The notes under the pieces were generated by a model that worked only from the letters and a program-made list of their open reading frames with translations, had not been told where the DNA came from and ran no database searches. 64,000 bases of DNA, from positions 124,001 through 188,000 of the forward strand of contig NC_037091.1 of NCBI RefSeq assembly GCF_002994745.2. The letters are read 5' to 3'. This DNA is from Rosa chinensis (Eukaryota > Streptophyta > Magnoliopsida > Rosales > Rosaceae). Each line of letters starts with the position of its first letter. The first letter of the stretch is position 1. Below, one piece after another: positions 58,578-64,000 of this stretch. Position numbers and translations under genes: made by a program.

Positions 58578-60969
58578 GTTTGTGTGGGAGGCTAAACATC
58601 AAGAGGCTTTCAACAGTATCAAGGCCTATTTGGCAAGCCCACCAGTCCTAGTTCCACCCAGAGCCGGGATCCCATTAAAGCTATACATTTCAGCAGCTGA
58701 GGCCTCCATTGGCGGCCTGCTCGCTCAGGACGATGAGGGAGGTGTCGAGCATGCTATATTTTACCTCAGCCGCACATTGACAGACTGCGAGACAAGGTAC
58801 ACCCCTATGGAGAAGCTGTGCCTCACTCTGTACTTTTCAGCGTGCAAGTTGCGACACTACATGCTATCCTTTACCACTTGCATCATTGCTCAAACCGACC
58901 TGGTCAAATACATGTTGTCCCGGCCTATCTTGAGAGGCCGCATTGGCAAATGGGTATTGGCTCTCTCAGAGTTTTCGCTCCAATATGTACCACAGAAAGC
59001 TGTCAAAGGGCAGGCCATTGCAGACTTTCTCGCACATCATCCTACGTTGGAGATACCCGCACTGAAGGAGTTAGAGATAGCCTCCACCACTACAACTCGA
59101 CCAGATTTGGCGTGCATCCCTGAGTACGTGGTTTGGTACCAAGCTACGGTCTCTCTGCAGCCTTGGGTATTATTCTTTGATGGCTCAAGAACGGACACAC
59201 TGGCTGGTGCGGGGATTGTTTTGGAAAACCCAGCCGGTGACTGCTTCTCTTATTCCTTCCAGCTAACATTCCAATGTACTAATAATTAGGCTGAATATGA
59301 AGCTCTTATCATTGGACTCGAAGTCCTACTGGAAATGGGCGTATGGGACGTTCAGATCCGTGGCGATTCTCAGCTCGTTATAAACCAGCTCCAGGAAAAA
59401 TATCACTGTGCGAGTTGGTTGCTCGTACCATATCTGAATCGCGCCATCGAGCCCCTGGACCAATTTACCGATGTCGATCTGGAACATATACCATGCGAGT
59501 GTAACTTTGTAGCTAATGAGCTCGCTCAGTTGGCCATAGGCATCACATTGAAGTATGGAGTACGCGGGCGCATTTTGAAAGTTAAGCGTCGCACATTACC
59601 TTCGTGGCTTGTCCGACCTGATCCACCAGATGATCCCTTAGTCACGGTACTAGAACCTATTGATGTGGATTGGCGAATCCCGCTGGTTGAGTACCTCAAA
59701 CAGCCAGACCCCAGAGCTGACAGGAAGATTCGTTTCCTCACATTGAACTACTTCCTTCGAGGCGATGAATTGCGACGACGTGGGGAGGATGGTATAGATT
59801 TTCGGTGTGTCTATGGTCGCGAAGCTAAACGATTGATGCGCGAAGTGCACACGGGGATATGTGGAGCCCATCAAGCTGGACCTAAGATGCGCTGGCTTCT
59901 GCGACGTCATGGTTATTATTGGCCCAGCATTTTGAAGGATTGTATCACATTTGCCAAATGTTGTGAGGACTGTTAAGCGCATGGTCCAGTCCAGCATGTT
60001 CCTAACATTCCTATGCAGCCTATTATTAAGCCTTGGCCTGCGCGAGGCTGGGCACTGGACTTGATTGGGATGATCCATCCTCATTCTTCCCTTCAGCACA
60101 AGTTTATCATCGTCGCCACTGACTACTTCACTAAATGGGTTGAAGCAGAGCCTTTGAAGGAGGCTTCCGGTGCCACCATTCGCCAGTTTATTTTCCGTAA
60201 CATTCTCTGCAGGTTTGGTATCCCTGAGGTGCTGGTTTCGGACAGGGGGGCAGCGTTCATGGTAGGCCCCGTCGAGGAACTAGTCAATGATTTTGGCATT
60301 CAATTCATACATAGCACTCCGTATTATGCTCAATCTAATGGTCAAGTGGAAGCTAGTAACAAGACAATCATCACCTTACTAAAGAAGATGTTGGTAGAGA
60401 ACCCTCGACAATGGCATGACACTTTGTATGAGACACTTTCGGCCTATTGCACTTCTAAACGGAATCCCACCGCCACGACGCCGTACGCACTTATGTTCGG
60501 TCATGACGCTGTCTTACCATTAGAAATTAACGTTCATTCTCTGCGCGTGCAAGAACAGCATCATTTGATTAGTGAGGATTACGTTCAAGCAATGTGGCAG
60601 GAGCACGAAGATTTAAGCGAGCAGCGCTTGGCGGCTTTGGACAATTTGGTGATGGAAAAACAGCGTATCGCCCGCACCTATGATAAGAGGACGCGTGGTC
60701 GTAGTTACAAAGAAGGCGACCTCGTCTGGAAGGCCATTTTACCCCTGGGAGAAAAATTAACCGGTCGCGGTAAATGGACGCCGCGATGGGAGGGACCCTT
60801 TGTTATCCACCGGATCTTGGAGCACGGAGCTTTTCACCTCAGAGACGTCGATGGCGACATCCAATGCAACCCTATTAACGGCCGTTTCTTGAAGAAATAT
60901 TACCCAAGTGTATGGGAGTTCGAAGATCCCCCTGATCCTGTTCTTGCCCAGGCTGGGGGGCAACCTTAA
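58573..60969 (+). pseudogene. Gypsy dual RNase H and integrase
   Basis: The frame carries the native RNase H (LYISAAEASIGGLLAQDD, ARYTPMEKL-like), then a second RNase H (VLFFDGSRTDTLAGAGIV, QAEYEAL interrupted, IRGDSQLVINQL) at about 59165-59400. This double RNase H is a Tat hallmark. The integrase follows: HHCC zinc finger (VHTGICGAHQ, CITFAKCCEDC), then the DDE core (VATDYFTKWVEAE, VSDRGAAFM, NGQVEASNK). It ends at TAA 60969 with a basic C-terminus. Stops at 59287 (TAG) and 59974 (TAA) fall where glutamine is expected. Confidence 0.9.
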
Positions 60970-62342
60970 TCTTCATCGGCTCGCATCATTTCTTTCTTTC
61001 TCATCATTCAGCCTTTTCTCTGTGGCCTATAGTTCTTATCTCTGCTTCCCCGATGAACATTGGGGGGCAACTCCATATCTAGTTAGGCCTTATCTGAGGC
61101 TTTATTATGTAACAGTATATACATGAGGCTTTGTTTTATCATTATTGTATTCATTATCCAAGTTATCCCAGTTACTTTTTCAACTTTTCAAATGGCATGT
61201 CTTGACAAAGTGTGTGAAGAATAGATGTGAAAGCCTATACCGGAGGCTTTGTTTTAGACTAACAAATTTTGTTGCAGATTTCTGTTTATAGCAAGAATTT
61301 CATACATAAAGTGGCTTTGCGGCCAAAAGCATACAACAGAATAGAGCAATACAATTTCACATGCAATTACAAGGCCAAAGGTGGCTCTGACAGGAACGTA
61401 AAGTTGAAAAGTGACTGGATCTGGTTGCGGGGAGAAGGATCTGGGCGCTACCTCAGAGCATTCTTCCTCCCTTCACTCAGATCCTCCTCCGATCTGAGTC
61501 GCCACTGCTGTCATCGGTACTGGAGGAAGGGGGAAGGAAACAATCCATCATATTCCCTCCTTGAGCTTTTCCTCCAGGCAGGAGTTGGGGTCCGGAGCGA
61601 GCGCGACTCACAACCACATCTACCTCCTGGGGAAAAAGAGAAACCTTGTGATCGGGCCCCGGAAGTAGATCGCGGAAGAAGAACAGTCGACCTCAACGTG
61701 GCCTTCCGCCCTTCTTCCCCATACTCCTCGCGGAAAGGCTGAAGAGACAGCCTCTTCAGAATCTGATTCTGCCGCGTTAGGAGCGTGGCATGTTCTTCGG
61801 TTTAACTGAGACTGGCAAGTTCATCCAGATTTTCAGAAACCAAAGACATGCCACTGGACCTGAGATTAGGCCATGAGGCCTACCCAGGTCTTGAGATTAA
61901 GCCATGAAGCCTAAGAATTTGTGGCTAAGGGTGAAATCATGGAGGGAAGATTTTAGAAACTGAAGAAAGAGCAACAGGTCTTGCGAGGTTATCTTTGGGA
62001 AAGACATGGTGGTTTGGTTATCGCTGTTCTCTGGAAACTGGTATTTATAGGGCCAACTCTACACAGCGCGATAAGCAGTTGAGGCACTTTCAACGCCATC
62101 AATAAGAGAATCAATGCAGTTAAATGCTATAATCTCGGAAATGGAAGATATTGAAAACGCGTGGGAAGCAGGGCAGTCTCCAAGGAGATAACCGCCCAAA
62201 TTGGGGTTGTCTTTTCAACGGTTCTGCTTATCATTAATTGTCAGACTTTAAATGATATTTGGGCCGAGCGAGGCTGGCTAAATATTAAACATTAAATATT
62301 AATGTTGTTCATACAAAGCAAAATGGGCCTGAAGTAAGAGGC
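60970..62342. other. Gypsy spacer downstream of integrase
   Basis: Non-coding on the plus strand as far as I can tell, with G-rich tracts (ATTGGGGGGCAAC near 61060). On the minus strand there is a TATA-like box at 62041-62050 and short open frames below it (62007-61890 and about 61800-61511). A diverged 31-bp duplication ('gagattaagccatgaagcc', 'gagattaggccatgaggcc') lies at 61860-61915. Confidence 0.5.
62041..62050 (-). promoter_or_regulatory. TATA-like box on the minus strand
   Basis: CTATAAATAC on the minus strand lies 34 bp upstream of a minus-strand ATG (62007) that opens a frame of about 39 codons (MSFPKITSQDLLLFL...). It could drive antisense transcription toward integrase. Sequence inference only. 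Confidence 0.35.
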
Positions 62343-63943
62343 CTAGAGTTTACAGCCCGCATGGGTCAAGCGAAGCAAGTGTTCATCTAGACAAAAGCTA
62401 GCATCAGCAGCAGCTCGCTCTGCTTGTCGGACTGCTTCGCATGCTTGAGCCAAGTTCTGAGTCATCGCTTCGAAGGCTGCTAAGGGCTGCTCTATCTGAG
62501 GTTCCTCTTGCTCAAGTTGGGCCGTCACCACCACCAACTGGGCCTTTGCTTCGATCAGTTGGGCTTGGAGGTCCTGAATGTGGGTCCGAAGGTGGTTCTG
62601 CGAGATCCGTGGGTCCCTGACGCGAATAGCTCGATCACCTAAGGAGTCGCGAGATGCCTCTGCTTGTTGTGCAAGGCTGCGATAGTGAGCCTGAACCTGC
62701 CTAGCCTGCGCGGCCGCGGTCGTTCTCTCATTAATCCGCGCAGGGAGATTTTGTAGGAGCTCGTATATCTCAACAAATTCAGCTTTGGTGATAGTGCGCT
62801 CGCGGCGAAGCACCATCAAATATTCTTGAGCTCTGGCAGGCGCGCCCGGCAGTAAAATGTCAGGACCCAGAAGTCGCTGTAGACCGTCCCTCGCTTCATC
62901 TATGACTCCTGGAGGAGCCACTTCGAGTACGCGAACAAGCCTTTCCAGCCTGTTAGGAGGTTCGGGAGGAGGAATATTGGCAACGGCAATAGCATTAGCG
63001 TCAACAGCGGCCGCGGCAGGAACTTCTTGGGGCTCGACGATGGGGGCTGCGACTGGTTCCGGTGCTGCATTTATCTCAGCTCCTATTTCTAGAACCTGGG
63101 GGGCAGGTTCTTGAGCCACCATGCCTTCACCAGCGGGCTCAGCAGGATCAACGACAGCGACCTCCTCAGCAGGAACGTTACTCTACGATTGGGGAAGGTT
63201 TATCAGAATATACAGAGTCAATCAAGAGATGAGGCATGGATTTTGGAATGGGGGTTACCTGTGCAACTGGAGGCTCGTCTGTAGTTGGTATTGTTGCAGG
63301 TTCTTCAACTGCCGCGGCGGGATCAAGATTGAGCGATACGTCTGCCGAGGGTTGTACAGCGATCGGCTCCTCGGGCGGTGCATCTGGCAGGGGTGCATTC
63401 TCTTCTGGCTCGGGTGAACTGTCCTCTATGATCTGCACAGGAATTGAGGCCGAATCGCCAACGGTGCTGATAGAAGGTGGAAGGTTTTCAGGGCCCACGG
63501 GCGCCGGCGCTTGTAAAGCAGTTGTTCCTTGACTAGCAGCTGAAGAGCCCTCCCCAGCGGGTCCAGATGGCCGGTGACGAACCTGCGAAGGAAAAGGTTA
63601 TGGAAGTTTGGGAGAAGGTGTGGATAATTCTTAGTATGAGCTTCTTGCTTCTTACCAATCGATCAGCCGGTGGTTCATCTTCTGCCCAGGGATCAGTGCG
63701 AGGGTCCGAGCGACTGCGCTTGCGAGCTAGAGCAGCTGCGACCTGTCAAAATCAAGAAGTTAGGACTTAACCCACAGAACATGATCCTGAGGACAAAGGA
63801 TTTCTTACGGTTTGTGGATCGTCGTCATCAGAGGAAGAAGAATCTTCGGCTGCAGGTTCAGCGAGCACTGCTTTCTGTTTTCCAGATTGTCCGGCGGCCG
63901 GGGAAGCACTGGTTGTACGGCGGCCAGGGCGCGGCGTACTCCC
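62343..63943 (-). CDS. Spliced antisense gene in the Tat element, unknown function
   Basis: Four minus-strand exons join in frame: 63809-63943, 63656-63742, 63259-63582 and 62343-63182. Each is an exact multiple of three bases, with GT donors and AG acceptors. The acceptor of the first visible exon (63944) shows that the gene continues past the window. The 461 visible residues form a basic/acidic Ser-Asp start (DSSSSDDDDPQT), a nuclear-signal-like patch (ARKRSRSDPRTDPW), a Pro/Ala/Glu-rich low-complexity middle, and a C-terminal half rich in Leu/Gln/Ala heptads (HLRTHIQDLQAQLIEAKAQL), likely a coiled coil. It ends at TAG 62343. I recognise no enzymatic domain. Tat-type elements such as Grande are known to carry an antisense ORF between integrase and the 3' LTR, which fits the position. 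The visible exons are free of stops and shifts, unlike the sense genes of the same element. Confidence 0.75.
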
Positions 63944-64000
63944 CTAGTACAAAGAAGTATGAGTAAAAGGGGTGAACAATGAAGGAGCTTGCAGAGGGTA

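Larger units (their letters stand above)
49352..64000 (+). mobile_element. Ty3/Gypsy retrotransposon of the Tat type, 3' end outside the window
   Basis: The 5' LTR (49352-50186), primer binding site, gag, protease, RT, two RNase H domains and integrase lie in order. A long downstream region with antisense coding follows. Two RNase H domains, no chromodomain and a spacer with extra ORFs are marks of the Tat lineage (known). No second LTR is seen by 64000. A solo LTR (51702-54545) splits gag. Seven nonsense codons and at least four frameshifts show it is dead as an autonomous unit. Confidence 0.85.

Noticed and set aside
61269..61742. Plus-strand ORF of 157 codons downstream of integrase
   Set aside because: Arg/Ser-rich with no family signal, opposite a possible antisense frame; most likely chance in GC-rich sequence.

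Overview
This window is nuclear DNA of a flowering plant. The evidence is spliced genes with GT-AG introns, plant-only gene families (chloroplast CemA-like protein, starch synthase, YTH/ECT m6A reader), a TTTAGGG-type repeat and a dense load of plant transposons. A core eudicot, perhaps Rosaceae, is my guess from the general look of the repeats; that part is weak.

Layout. 1-5964 is a nested transposon block: a small PIF/Harbinger-like MITE is split by two L1-type LINEs, each with its own target-site duplication, and both LINEs carry further insertions. 6255-11905 (+) is a seven-exon gene for a chloroplast CemA/Ycf10-like protein (DLDG1 orthologue); one intron holds a Mutator-like MITE filled with telomere-like repeats. 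11906-14363 is intergenic, with LINE scraps and a probable solo LTR. 14364-19790 (+) is an eight-exon YTH-domain m6A reader gene of the ECT family. 20703-30547 (-) is a fifteen-exon starch synthase gene, best matched to noncanonical SS5, lying convergent to the YTH gene. I rebuilt all three exon sets from splice sites and continuous reading frame.

From 30940 on the window is almost entirely transposons. 30940-38544 is an autonomous-type hAT element (9-bp TSD) whose transposase has a nonsense codon in the BED finger; a 2.66-kb solo LTR (TSD GATAA) sits inside it. 38560-39636 is a PIF/Harbinger-like element (TSD TAA). 39816-42195 holds a minus-strand LINE remnant, followed by a broken TPLATE gene fragment. 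42920-48378 is a complete Copia element (197/201-bp LTRs, TSD CAGTG) with one frame interrupted only by four amber codons. 48849-49013 is a long inverted repeat. 49352 to beyond 64000 is a Ty3/Gypsy element of the Tat type (two RNase H domains). A second solo LTR of the 35171 family (TSD GCTGT) splits its gag, and it carries an antisense, multi-intron reading frame downstream of integrase.

The most unusual signals are: (1) the spliced antisense gene inside the Tat element, whose visible exons are intact and joined by four phase-0 introns while gag-pol is full of stops; (2) chains of GGG-loop hairpins with co-varying stems in the two related solo LTRs; (3) a nonsense spectrum in three elements that is almost purely C-to-T, pointing to decay by cytosine methylation; (4) the fully datable nesting of the TE blocks. 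I see no RNA genes, CRISPR arrays or bacterial-type systems.
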